The notes under the pieces are model-generated. The model was given only the letters and a program-made list of their open reading frames with translations, was not told where the DNA came from and did no database searches. DNA of 64,000 bases, from the NCBI GenBank assembly GCA_002633005.1, contig NMRA01000155.1, positions 745,643 to 809,642 of the forward strand, given 5' to 3'. Source of the DNA: Phoronis australis. Lineage: Eukaryota > Phoronida > Phoronidae. Position numbers and translations under genes: made by a program. Positions 47,070-59,100 of this stretch are shown piece after piece. How positions within the stretch are numbered: the stretch's first letter is position 1; each line of letters opens with the position of its first letter.

Positions 47070-50000
47070 CTGAAAAATGTATTATCACGCTCGCTGGAGA
47101 ATAAATAGTTGTAAAAAATAAACGAATCATATAGAGCTTTAAATGTAAAAGGTTTTTGAATAAGACTTTCCTGTAAACACGTAATTGATCGGTGTTTTAG
47201 TTACATCGCATCACCATTCTCTTGTTTATTTGGCGATTAGAGCTAATCACAATTTTGGGGATTTATTAGACTAACATTATCGAGTAGAGTACATGTTGAT
47301 AAACAGATTTGCTGAACAATGTAGTTACATGAAGTTCCTGGAATCCACCATCAGTTTTAATTTTTCATATCATGTGGTTCAACAACTGAACGAAATTCGC
47401 GCAAATTATTTTTTATCTTTTCATAATGATGTTGAAAGTGTGCTGATTTTATTTGCAAATATTGTACATGTATACGTGGGCTTCACAGAGTTTCAAAACT
47501 TACCTATATACGATATCTTGTTATTCCGCAGCTGTTGCTTTCAATGTGACTTTAAGTGCCGGTGTGGCCGGAAATGTGAATTGTTATTGCGATTATTGAT
47601 ACAATGTTCCACATGCTGTAAACTGTGAACCTATATCACAATAAAATATAAATACTACAATAGCATTTGGGAATTTAATTCATATCACTTGTACCTGTAC
47701 GTTTTCAATTACTTCCGTTATTATGCTCTTTTACTGAAAAATACTTCTCGCTGTAAAGGAATGTTTGGCAGCTGTCATTAAAGTACTCTGAAAAGGAGGT
47801 CAGGCAATAGCAAACCGAACAAACATTCAATTTTAGTATTGGCGGCAGCTTTGTGGTCAGCTCAATCATAGAACTCCAGCCCTGAAATACTGCATGCGTG
47901 GCATTTGTTTGCATTCATTTGGTCTGATGTTGATTCTTGCTATGGAACTTACTGCCACTAAAATTTCCGCAAATCCGCTGTTTTTCAAACAAATTGCATA
48001 GTAGTCATATCATAAGAAAGCTCTTCATCATTTCTTGGTGGTGTCTGGTTAAAATAGATCGAAGAAAAAAAATAATTCATAAATATTTATCATTTCGTAT
48101 ACCTGACAGGTATAAAAACAAGTGTTACCAAATTGCGAAAAAAGAGTGTGCAATAATAACGTAAAAAGGAAACAAACTTGTTGTTATGTAAATGACTAAT
48201 TACTTAAGCCAACAGCCGGGAGAAAATTGATTCAAAAGATTTCTACCCTGTCAGGACAACGAATTCAAAATATGGATCCCTCAAAGTTGCTGTGAAGAAT
48301 TGTCAGGCATTCATCTAAAATTACACATCGTTATATAAGAATTGGACCTTTGGGGCCGTTTGATACAGTTCTTCAGTAAAACATTCAGGATGCAGTGACA
48401 TTTACACAAAATATGATTAACTAATTACATGTACTTCGACTACGTATCCGAAATTTGCAGATAAAAGCTTCCTGATAGATAAAAACTAGCAAACATCCAT
48501 TGCGTAGCTTTGAAATGTAATGTGTATCAACGTTATTGATAAACCGAACATCAGGATCTATTACTGTTACCGCGCAATCCTATGCATGCAAGCAAAATTT
48601 AAATTACAAGAAAAGACGTAAATGCTAAAAAAAATTGTTTTATAGGTCTTGGATAATATTAGATCGAAATCTGGATTAGGATTTGACATTTTTCTCCCAA
48701 ACTCATAAAATTGGCTACTCGGGTAATTATTGTATGCTGATGAAGGTACACGACACCAACCCCATTCATCAGCTTTTTACTAAATTGTTGTCAAACATCC
48801 AGCCCTCCCAGAATTTCTACAAAACTCAATATTACCCCGTATCTCTAGCTGATAATCATCTCTACGTGGATTCTTGGAAAGATTGAATGATGCTTTTGAG
48901 TAGCGTTTGAAAATCCGATCACACGTGCTTAATACTTTTATAAATATTTCAATGCGAACAATGCGATTTAACGAACTTATCGATAAAGAGGTAACTTGTT
49001 TAAAACATCACGTTATGGCAAAACGAGAAATATCCAAGACCTTATCGCTTAATTCTGACTACATTGTAAACAATTAGTCATTCCCCAGAGAGCAGTGAAT
49101 CTTAAGCTACTCATCGGATGTTTTGCCGTCGTTTTGACAATAATGCCTGCACGCGTACATTCTGGAGCACACTTTAAAAAAGGCCCCGAGTCAGTGACTA
49201 TGGATACATTCTTTAAAGCCCTGTCATTCCAGAGTCCACTTTTCATCATGATGTGGGAAGGATGGAAACAGACAACTTCCGCCAGGGGCGTGCCTCGAGC
49301 GTAATACTGTCTTCGGGGAACTTTCTCAGGGTGTATAACGCTTAGTCGGTCCTTTAAGAGCTCCAGTAATCCGTTGCATAAATGATGATGGAAAACACCT
49401 CCACGAAGTATGACATAATTTGAATGTTCACTGATTGTCTAGAGTGGGGAATAAGAGAGTGCTTTGGGTTGTCGACGATGCTACGTTTCAGTAAGTCACG
49501 TAGTTAGTCGTTCACATACATTGTATGTTCCACACACCAGTTACCATACATTAAAATGAAATACAAAATATTCGTAAAACGTCATAACTTTGAATTTCGT
49601 ATGTTTATCTAGACGTCTATTCAGCTGATAGTACAATCTATCCTTGTCCAGAGGGTACATGTATGGTGTTTAGAAAGCCTCAATTTCTGCGTACTGCCCA
49701 AGAATACATGTAGTTTAGTGTCGTTCCGTAAATAAAGTTACGTGAATCTCTCAGGAAATTACTCTAAAATCATTAAGCAGTATTTGAATGAATATTTGTC
49801 TCTGAGAAAAAAATGAAGAAAATGGTAGACAATTTAAAATGTTGTAATCACTCAAATAAATCAGAATGTAGGTTACTTAGTATAGTACAAAAATATTGCC
49901 AATAGACCTCATTTTCGTGTTATTCACCAAAACTCCAAGGCTAATGTAGGCGTGATTCGAGACTAAAGAAATGATTCAGTCACAGCTTCATCTATTGAGA

Positions 50001-50589
50001 ATTGCCTTTGAGGCTGCACCATTAGGAGGACACAGAGCAGTTCCAACTGGGTTCTTGCAGAACACACATCAATTGTCTTGTGACCTTTTCTTCACTCTAT
50101 CAAAAACCGTATGCAAAGAATTGAAAGTTTTGTGTCATTCCACATCTAAAGCCCTAAAGACGAGCACAAAACTTCATTATGTGTTGTATTTTTGTCCATG
50201 CACTCCCAATAAAAGCAAGGTAGGCCAAGAAAAAAAGGGAAAGACACAAAATTGCACTTTTTAACTCAAGATCACCACTTCGTTGCCGAAACACGACGTA
50301 AGCCAACATTAGATTTTGAAACTAACTTTCTTACAGATCAAAATGTGATCCATATGTGCTGCCAATTTTTTATAATTTTGGTTTGCTAATAATAGGGCAA
50401 CCTGAAAACGCAGCGATTTCTCAGTCGCATTTAGAATGCACAAATGCAACAGGGGCCGCCATCTTGAAGAAGAGAGCATCTGCAAATAAACACTTGGTCT
50501 TCTGTCGTTCCCATCATTTTCACAAATACAAGCAAATCCGATTCACTGTGCCTGCATGCAACGCCTACCTGAAAACTCCCCCCCCCCCC
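47070..50589. other. No confident gene
   Basis: At 49090-49304 an acceptor-like attccccag precedes a frame reading LKLLIGCFAVVLTIMPARVH, then FFKALSFQSPLFIMMWEGW. It has a hydrophobic start but no ATG and no recognised family, so I do not call it a gene. The other frames (47293-47628, 47937-48164, 49971-50264) look random. Confidence 0.35.
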
Positions 50590-51065
50590 NNNNNNNNNNN
50601 NNNNNNNNNNNNNNNNNNNNNNNNNNNNNNNNNNNNNNNNNNNNNNNNNNNNNNNNNNNNNNNNNNNNNNNNNNNNNNNNNNNNNNNNNNNNNNNNNNNN
50701 NNNNNNNNNNNNNNNNNNNNNNNNNNNNNNNNNNNNNNNNNNNNNNNNNNNNNNNNNNNNNNNNNNNNNNNNNNNNNNNNNNNNNNNNNNNNNNNNNNNN
50801 NNNNNNNNNNNNNNNNNNNNNNNNNNNNNNNNNNNNNNNNNNNNNNNNNNNNNNNNNNNNNNNNNNNNNNNNNNNNNNNNNNNNNNNNNNNNNNNNNNNN
50901 NNNNNNNNNNNNNNNNNNNNNNNNNNNNNNNNNNNNNNNNNNNNNNNNNNNNNNNNNNNNNNNNNNNNNNNNNNNNNNNNNNNNNNNNNNNNNNNNNNNN
51001 NNNNNNNNNNNNNNNNNNNNNNNNNNNNNNNNNNNNNNNNNNNNNNNNNNNNNNNNNNNNNNNNN
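50590..51065. other. Assembly gap of 476 Ns
   Basis: A run of N follows directly on a C homopolymer. Open frames reported across it are meaningless. Confidence 0.99.
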
Positions 51066-51333
51066 GTAACTAAAACCAAAGTAATTAAAATAACATACAG
51101 CAACTATACTTGCTTGTCCTATTTACAAGTGCAACACGTAAATATTTTTCTCTTTTAGAACATTCAGAGAAGGGCAATAATGTGATCAGCACCTTTGCTT
51201 TTAGAAACTTGGTTATCTTGAAATATTTATTGGAAATTTTGTTAGCGTGGCCATCAGAATGTATTGAATTTGGTTCATGCATGTTGTCGTGCAGAAAAAA
51301 GCGATTACTGAAAAACGTCCGTCGATATCTACC

Positions 51334-51384
<51 letters not shown>

Positions 51385-51386
51385 AA
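51334..51386. repeat. (TA)n(CA)n(TA)n compound microsatellite
   Basis: An alternating purine-pyrimidine tract (tatata, then about thirteen CA units, then tatata) adjoins the tail end of the dispersed repeat at 51370-51619. Confidence 0.95.
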
Positions 51387-51619
51387 CTGACTGTCACATT
51401 AACAAGACCCAGTTTTAAAGGAGTCTGTTCAAAGTTTAATCCACAAGTAAAAATTGTTAAAATTTTACGAATATATGCTATAATTCAATAGAATTTGGCA
51501 GTAATCTTTCTCGTATATGGTATGCATCTTCTATTGTTGGTACCCAGATCAATAAATGAATAAGTTTTCATCTTTGAAAGTTATTATTGGCAGTTCACCA
51601 AGAATGTCATTTAGGATGG
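51370..51619 (-). repeat. Dispersed repeat with (TA)n tail, copy 2 (inverted)
   Basis: The reverse complement of this segment matches 46797-47069 over its whole length, with small indels, ending at ggatgg (51619). The two copies face each other across about 4.3 kb that includes the assembly gap. Confidence 0.75.
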
Positions 51620-52639
51620 TTTCAACATGTTTGTAGAAGTGTATTTTTAACAATTCTGCTGCACAAGTATCAAAATATACCGTAGAGCCTGACGGAGACA
51701 GTGTCATCGGCTAACGTTTCAAAATTATGAAAAGATAAAAGTAACATACATTTTTAAATTTTAAAGTGGTAAAATCTGTTGGGTACACATCGTGAAAAAA
51801 ATCTCGTTGCCATAGTGACGATGCTCAATTCAGCTTAGCAATAACTCTAAATTTCACCAATGAGTCAACTCAAGTATTTTTGGCAACGTAGCCTGCTTTT
51901 AACGTGAATTTTCCACCAGTTCCTGATAGTGACTGGCGAAATATCTGCTTACCATGGCAGCGTGACAACCCATCTCAGTTTCAATGTATGACTTCAATAA
52001 ATACTTAGAGTATGGTTGCCTACCTGCTGAGCTAACTAGAATTTGTCATCAATCATAAAATTTCTGATTTTTGTTGGCTGAATATTTAGTAGCGTTGGGA
52101 AATATTGTCGGGTTTGTTATTAACATAAACAATTAGTTGAGAATGGCTTTTAATAAAAAATTACACTCTTAATTGGAAATTTTCTTACATTGGTTCTAAC
52201 AATCAGCATATATGATTTTGACAGCTTGTTACACTGTTTTCTCGTCAATCCACTGTATTCCATTACATGGAAAACTATCGGGGGAGGGGGCGTTACGATT
52301 TTCGTGAAAAATGCAGCTACCCCATTTCCACGTTACTGCCTAAGGCCTCCTTGATTTAGGGTATCCAGCTTGACTTGTCAGCAAAAAAAACACTCCCACA
52401 ATCCCCTCAGGTGGTGATGGGAGTTCCCTAATACGAGTGTCGCTAAAAAGGACCCTTTTCAAGGGCACGTCCTTCTATAACCAATCTGTAGGATCAATCC
52501 AGAAATTTTAGAAGTGGGAGGCACAATACTGAGCACAGACGAGGGCCCCAGTTGTAGTTAATCCGCTAACTGGCACTAACTAAACCAAAGAAACCACACG
52601 ATGTCCTCCCTCTGTTTATCGGTTGCTATAAACGAAACC

Positions 52640-53665
52640 GTTGAAAACTATTTTACCGGAGTTCAAGAAGGCTGAAGAATATTTTAGTTGGCGCCGCATT
52701 TTAATTTACGTGAATGGTAGATTTAAGGTTTTGTCTGGTTGTCTTGTAAATCACTTAAATGTGGTAATTAGTACCATACAGTGTGAAAATCAAACAGGCT
52801 TTATTAAAGTAGATCGTTTGTCTTGGAAAATGTCACATCTACCACCAAATAAAGAGTCAGGAATGCTTATCCCTCAATCGAAATTTTCAAGAAGGGGGCG
52901 TTCAAGTATATTGAAATGGAAATATCTAATTTTCAGAAGCTGTGTATCGTTGGCTCTTTTGTTGCTTTAGTACTCACAGGTTTCAATTTTGTTAGGCGCA
53001 CGCATGGTTTGTGTGTATGTTTGCTTTGTCTATTGTACTTTGCTTTGTATTTTCAACAAATGCGACGTAGATACATCGGCGACAACACCTGAAACATGTA
53101 CGATCTGATGCAGTATGCCTTCTTGTCCTAATCGACTTAGAATAAGCGTTCAATTCAATTTCATCGAAATGTATGTTTAACTTTAGAGAGAACTTTGTGG
53201 ATTCGTCTTCTAAACTGAATGAGGGATCGCGACTACCTATGATCCAGCATAATTTCACCTCCAAATATTTTGAAGTCGGTTGCAGATGTCGACATGGAGA
53301 CCCAATCTCTCCACATCTTTTCACAATATGTGCTAGGATAATGGCTTTAGTGTTTATGCAAATCAGGAAAGAGACGTTATCTCCATGAGGACCAGATCTC
53401 ATCAGATTAAGAAATATGCCAACGACAGAGTTTTAACTCTGGATGGATCCAGTGGTTCTTCTCAAAATCTCTCGATGTTTTGGACCGATTCTACAAAGTT
53501 AATTATATGTGCAGGGACCTATTTCTTCGGGTGAACTTGGTCCTAACCCAATTCTGTTCTATGGGAATTCAATTAGAAGCCAAAAAGTGTGAGAGATCGA
53601 CCGCCCGAGATTTTAGTACGCGATGTACCATTTTACTTTAGCTATAAGCACTTGCATGAGTAAAG
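52640..53665 (+). mobile_element. Dead LINE reverse-transcriptase fragment (Tx1/L1-like)
   Basis: Broken plus-strand frames align with LINE ORF2 in order. VNGRFKVLSGCLVNHL and then QCENQTGFIK correspond to the 'IANRLK..L..LI...QTGFIKGR' block. FEVGCRCRHGDPISPHLF corresponds to 'F.V.RGCRQGDPISPYLF', the RT palm. KKYANDRVLTLDGSS corresponds to the catalytic '.YADD...' block, here mutated to YAND. The catalytic aspartate change, stops and frameshifts show that it is inactive. It resembles the family of the 36990-38130 fragment. Confidence 0.75.
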
Positions 53666-56164
53666 TTCGACCCTCAACTGAACATTGGTATAGCAAATAA
53701 CCAAGAGACATGATTAAAAGACACGCGTAAATGCATATGCATGGCACCGTTTGGATGCCTGTCATGAACCAAACAAGACATTTCTATTTAGACTTTTTGT
53801 CCGGCTACGGGATACTTTGCTTTGAGGTATAATAGTTTTACTCTTAAAACATTTTGAATTTGGTCCTAGAGTTTTAACCTTGAACTTGAAATTGTTTTGG
53901 AAAAGTTCGTAATGGTTTCAGTCATATACCAGTTAACCGACTGAATACCTCACCGAGTCCTAAATCTTCTAATGGTCTTTGCTAGTCCATGTAATTTTAC
54001 AAAATCCGCCTATTAATTCCCGAGTGGCCAAATCCTCCTTCAAAACCCGGCAATCTGAAAGTTACAATTACTAACCAATGCAATGTCTTGGGGGCAACTA
54101 GTTGAAAAGTGCTACGTTTTTGGACGCCATGCTTGAACTCTAAAATTACACCAAGGGCAAAGAGCGCATGCGACTAGTATGTCAGCGTACCCGGAAGTCG
54201 TGTGCTTCACGAAAGAGCAGGAGAAGTCCAGGGTCACTGGAATCGAGGATTTTTGCCAAAATGAAAGCAAAAGAAAGCAGTTCACGTAACTGAATAAAAT
54301 CATTTTTGAGAAAAAGCTTTGAACAACTGTTGAAGCATTTTGGGATATAAGTGTGTGTAATTTTATCCATTTTATTAATGCTTCATATGTCGTCGATTAT
54401 GTCACTTATAACCATAGTTCATAGACAACAGATTCGCAACTCCGACTTTTTCATTTGAGAGAAATTGTCAAAAGAGGTACCACTTTCCAGTTAATGAGCA
54501 GACGACATATTTGTCGGAAGTAAAACCGTGACTACCGTGACTCAAACAAGGCGCCGTTAGCGAACTGTCTCTTCTCGGCATGGATACTGTTGGTCGCGCT
54601 TTGTGTGTACGATCACAGATTTTGTCCATTGAGGACATACAGGCTTGGCGGTCCCGGTTCTATGCCGATCCAGTCTATGCTTTAACGCACAAACAAGCCG
54701 GCTGTGCGGGTATATGTTGTGCGACGTGTCGTAAGATTTTACGTGCATACTGCGGGCTCGCAAAAAGTGTAAATATTATGTTGAGACGCGCCGCAAGTAT
54801 TGTTCTGAAATGAAACACCCCTTTTCCATAGTTGCCCGAAACACATTTTTCTTTTTTTTTGCTGTGGCAGATTGTCTCTCACATTTACGCTTTCGCGTAT
54901 ATAGTGTATCTGTACATGAGCTCTGTTACTTGTCATTTTTCATGACGTGTGTCTTTACATCTCAACTACACATTTGCTGCCCACTGTAAACGAGCTTTGG
55001 AACCGCTTCCCAGTTGGCGCACATAAATATGATTTGAGTGTTACAGTATATTCGTTATGACGTCTCTACTTGCTTCTCATTTTTATATTAAGGTCGCGTC
55101 AGTGCACCAATCTGTGTGTTTATCTATTGGCCTATGTTATATTAGGTCAAGTGGTTTCTGTGTCTTACTTTTGTTTTCGCATTGGATGGTACTTTGCGAC
55201 TCCTGTTTTTACTATGTCCTCAACCCTCCCTTACCTGTCATCTTTATTTTTACGTTATTCTCAGTATTCATTTTCTCTACTTTTGGTTAATCCAGTAAAT
55301 GCACGTCTACTGGCAGATTGTTGGTTAACGCATTTAAATGACATCTTTAGTGTGTTAAGCAGTCTCAAACTAGTTCATGCCTATGTGTACAGATTGGTTC
55401 AAAACGCGCTGATCTACAGATACAAATAGACTCCTACAGTACTCATCACCCGGGATTCAACACAACCAACGTCATGATAAAAAGCAACAGAAATACTTCA
55501 TCGCATATATTTCAGTCGTTTAGCTTTGTCATTGCCCAAACTAAGCCTCCTTTGCAAACGACGTCATCGCTGCGAATGTGAACACATCAAGCACCTAAAC
55601 CAAACGTAATCAACACCCTACACCTAACTCGAAATGATAAATAATGTGAACTTAAATACACAGTCCATAACAGATCAACAGTATTGCCCGGTTGTTTTCT
55701 AGGCTTTAGGTACGGGCTGTTTCCATAGACCCTATTTGGTACATATATAAGAGATGCGGTATGATAGGTTGCTCTAAACTTATGCAGATACTAATTCGTC
55801 GTTGTCAGCACGAAGTTCGCGGACTTCAGTAACAGTATGCATATGAGCTAGACAATTTTTGTACTCACTAGTTTCCCTAGGCCTGAAATAGTGTATTTTT
55901 CAAAGAAAGTTGTTTACTCAGGTGTTTTGCCTACAGGCGCACGCACCAAAGTTTCGGTTGTAGGCACAGGTGGACCTCACGCATTGTCCTCGGCAAAAGC
56001 GCATAATCGTGCCCGTGCGAAACATTCTTACGCGACATTGTTTGACAGTCCATTTCCCAGATTAAATTATATACGATCAGTTCTATTAGTGTCCGTTGTA
56101 AATATTTATGTACCTAGTAGCAATAGTAGGTCCAGTGAAACAGAAATGTAGCTTTTTACTCGGA
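53666..56164. other. No gene seen
   Basis: Between the dead LINE and the 3' end of the peptide synthetase there is no recognisable gene. The hydrophobic frame at 55070-55429 (119 codons, plus strand) has no motif, and I do not call it. A canonical polyadenylation signal for the synthetase could not be picked out. Confidence 0.4.
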
Positions 56165-59100
56165 CTATTCGACAACAGTCTTCGCTATAATCTGTTTTTC
56201 GTCTCTCATCATGGTGTAATGGTCACCATCAACGTCAACAACTCGCACTGGTTTAGAGCACAAACGTTGGGTGCCATAGTCGCGCTCTTGTTTTTGAAGC
56301 TCAGCAAGAGTTTCAGATAGCGGTCCTTCTGTTAGTATATCAGTTGCAAGTACCAGCTTGACGTCTCCGTCGTAAATGGTGGAAGGAACGTAGGAGGCGT
56401 AAATATTCAGAGTTTCTCGAAACAGTGACAGTCCAACCTTCAAATCGTCTTCGTTCAAGCCTTTTTCATTCCAAGTGTTTTGAAGCCATTTCTCGTGAGC
56501 CTCCATCTGCTTTTCGGAGCTCTTCAAGATTCTCGTGTATGCTTTTGCGATTAAATCCGGACTTCCGTCAAGAATAACTAGCGTCTCCGGTCTCCGGGCA
56601 ATCTTTTGAAGCTGCAGCGCAATTTCAAAAGCTATAGCCCCGCCTGACGAATATCCAACTAGAACATACGGGGTTTCAGTGTAAAAGAAGTCCAACTGCT
56701 TCATTCGCTCTACATACAGCGAGGCAAGTTGAGGAATTGACTCGAATGGAGTACTTCCAAGCAGAAAACGGAAAGCAAACACCGGGTGCTTCTTCAGTTG
56801 GCCTGGAAGACACGTAATTGCGTTAAAGAGGTACACATACATCGACAAAACATCTAAAATGCATAGGCACAAACACGTGTCACTGTTCAAAGGGGGCATG
56901 AATTATTGTCCAAAAGAACTTCGAAAAATTTTGGCGGTCACCAATCAAAACACGAATTCGAAATTTTAAGTAAGGCTTGATTAATTTTGTGCACCATGGT
57001 ATAGCATTTTACCGTGACAATGTGCTCGTTATATATGGAGTACACTTTGGAACGACGTCATATATCATGTAGCTTCCCTGTGTTCGATGGCTGTAACACG
57101 TTCGAGAACGTAGCAGTTTTAAATTACGAATATCTAATCACTCGAAATAACTGTTGTTCATGTATTTAGATCGTATTAATTGATATTTGAATTCACGTGC
57201 TAATTTTAGGGCAGTGGCTCTGAAGGGAAAGTCATATGAATATTCTGATGTTATTTGTACTAAAAAATATCATCAATTACCTCAAGACATATTGTAGCGC
57301 ACAATCAAGTGTACCCCTGACCATTACATAACAAGCTAGGCCTATTCAACATTAATAAAGTATAGTAACTGGCGTTACCGCCGTATTTGCGAAATTAAAT
57401 GACAGATTAAACTTATATAAGACTAACTAAAACATTGGCTTTCCCGTTAAAAGACAAAAGTGCACTATACTTACCAACAACGTAAGAAAACGACGATACC
57501 CCACCGTCACTGGCGTGAATGTAGATGATAGGTTTTTTGCCGGGATCGCCGCTGCTTAAACAAACCAAGATGTCGCCCTCGTCCGCCTTTAATTCGGCAA
57601 CTGCGGCTATTTCTGCTAGTGTTTCGAGCTGCACTACATCCGACAGGCTAAACTGTAGCCCCCGCTTTTCAGCCATAGATACCAAGCTAATTGCTGATAT
57701 TGAGGTGCCACCGAGATCAAAGTAAGAATGGTCAAGTTTTATGTCGCCTGAGTTCATTTTCAGGAGTTTTGCCCACATGTCACGAAGCATCAATTCCTTG
57801 TCGGTCAACATTTCCATGACGTCACTGTTACCTTGCCACGATTGTTTGGATTCCGTTTGCCAGACCTCCGACGGTACTTCGGTTACTTCTTTAAGAACGT
57901 TTTTACTGACAACGGTGAAGTGAACTGGTAGAACACACACTGGTGCATGTGCCCTTCCAAGTATCGATTTGAGATCCTGCAATGTCTCAGAGGGCATGGG
58001 ATACTCGGAGGTAATGAAGGCAAATACACCTTCATTAGTTTCTGAAATAAAACAGCCTCGCAACCCTTCAATCCCATCGAGTTCCTCTGGTATTGAGTTG
58101 ACTTCGTGATCCAAAACGATTGTTACGTCACCGTTAATCTGCGATGCTGCAAGAACACCAGTGTAAACCACGTCATCATCCTTGTTGATTTGTATATGCA
58201 ACTTCCCGATAACACCGTTTGGACAAGATCGACCATGTTGATCTTTAATGCAGAGCGAGTATGTCACGTCGTCAGTTAGTGGACTTCCGACAATGGTATG
58301 TTTAGCGTCAATCTCGGCATGAATCACTGGTTTTGAGCTATCAGAAAGGAGTATCTCATCTAAAAGAATGTTCAAGTGAGCCAAAATCTGGTGGGCTAAT
58401 TCATTGCTGACCCTATTTGCGTCGTACATGAACTTAGCCATGAGATATTCGCCGTCGTCACCGAAAAGAACTCCCAAAGGCAAATCGATGTCTTCATATC
58501 CATGGATTGCAGAAAATTCGATTTCTTGGTCTTTGAAGTTTTCAAACGCTGGGTAATTTTCGTATGTAACCAGAGTATCAAGCAGATTCTGATTTCTTGG
58601 AAGACCGCTCCATTTCCGTATGTCAGCTAAATTGCTATAATCATAAGCCATTATTGCAGCTTGATTTTCGTGGATGGTCTTCAGCCATTCTATAATAGTT
58701 ACTCTTTCGTCAGAAGGCAAAGTTATGCGAAGTGGCAAGGTGTTGAGCAGTAGACCAACTACATCTTCGACTCCTTCAATGTCAGCACTTCGCGACGCGA
58801 CTACAACAGCCACGACTACGTCTTTCCTATGGCTACTGCAATACCGATCCAAAACTAATGCCCACGCGCCATACATAACAGAGGTCGTCGTTAAACTGTT
58901 TTCCCTTGCAAATTTCTTCAGAACTTCCAGCTTTGTAGAAAATGTACGCAACACCTGCTTGGTGTCACTTTCAGAGGATCCCTGATTTGTCGACAACGTC
59001 AAGATTCGCATTGGTTTCAGATTTGACAAGTACTGTGACCAGAAAGTTTGTGCAGCGGACATGTCACGGGATTTGCAATTTTCCACAAAAAAACGAAACG

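Noticed and set aside
49090-49304. Exon with a hydrophobic start (LKLLIGCFAVVLTIMP)
   Set aside because: It starts at GTG, not ATG, has no recognised family, and only one splice-like border is visible.
50356-51158. Long open frames across the gap
   Set aside because: They consist almost wholly of undetermined residues from the 476 Ns.
55070-55429. 119-codon hydrophobic plus-strand frame
   Set aside because: AT-rich sequence often gives such frames; there is no motif, splice border or homology.
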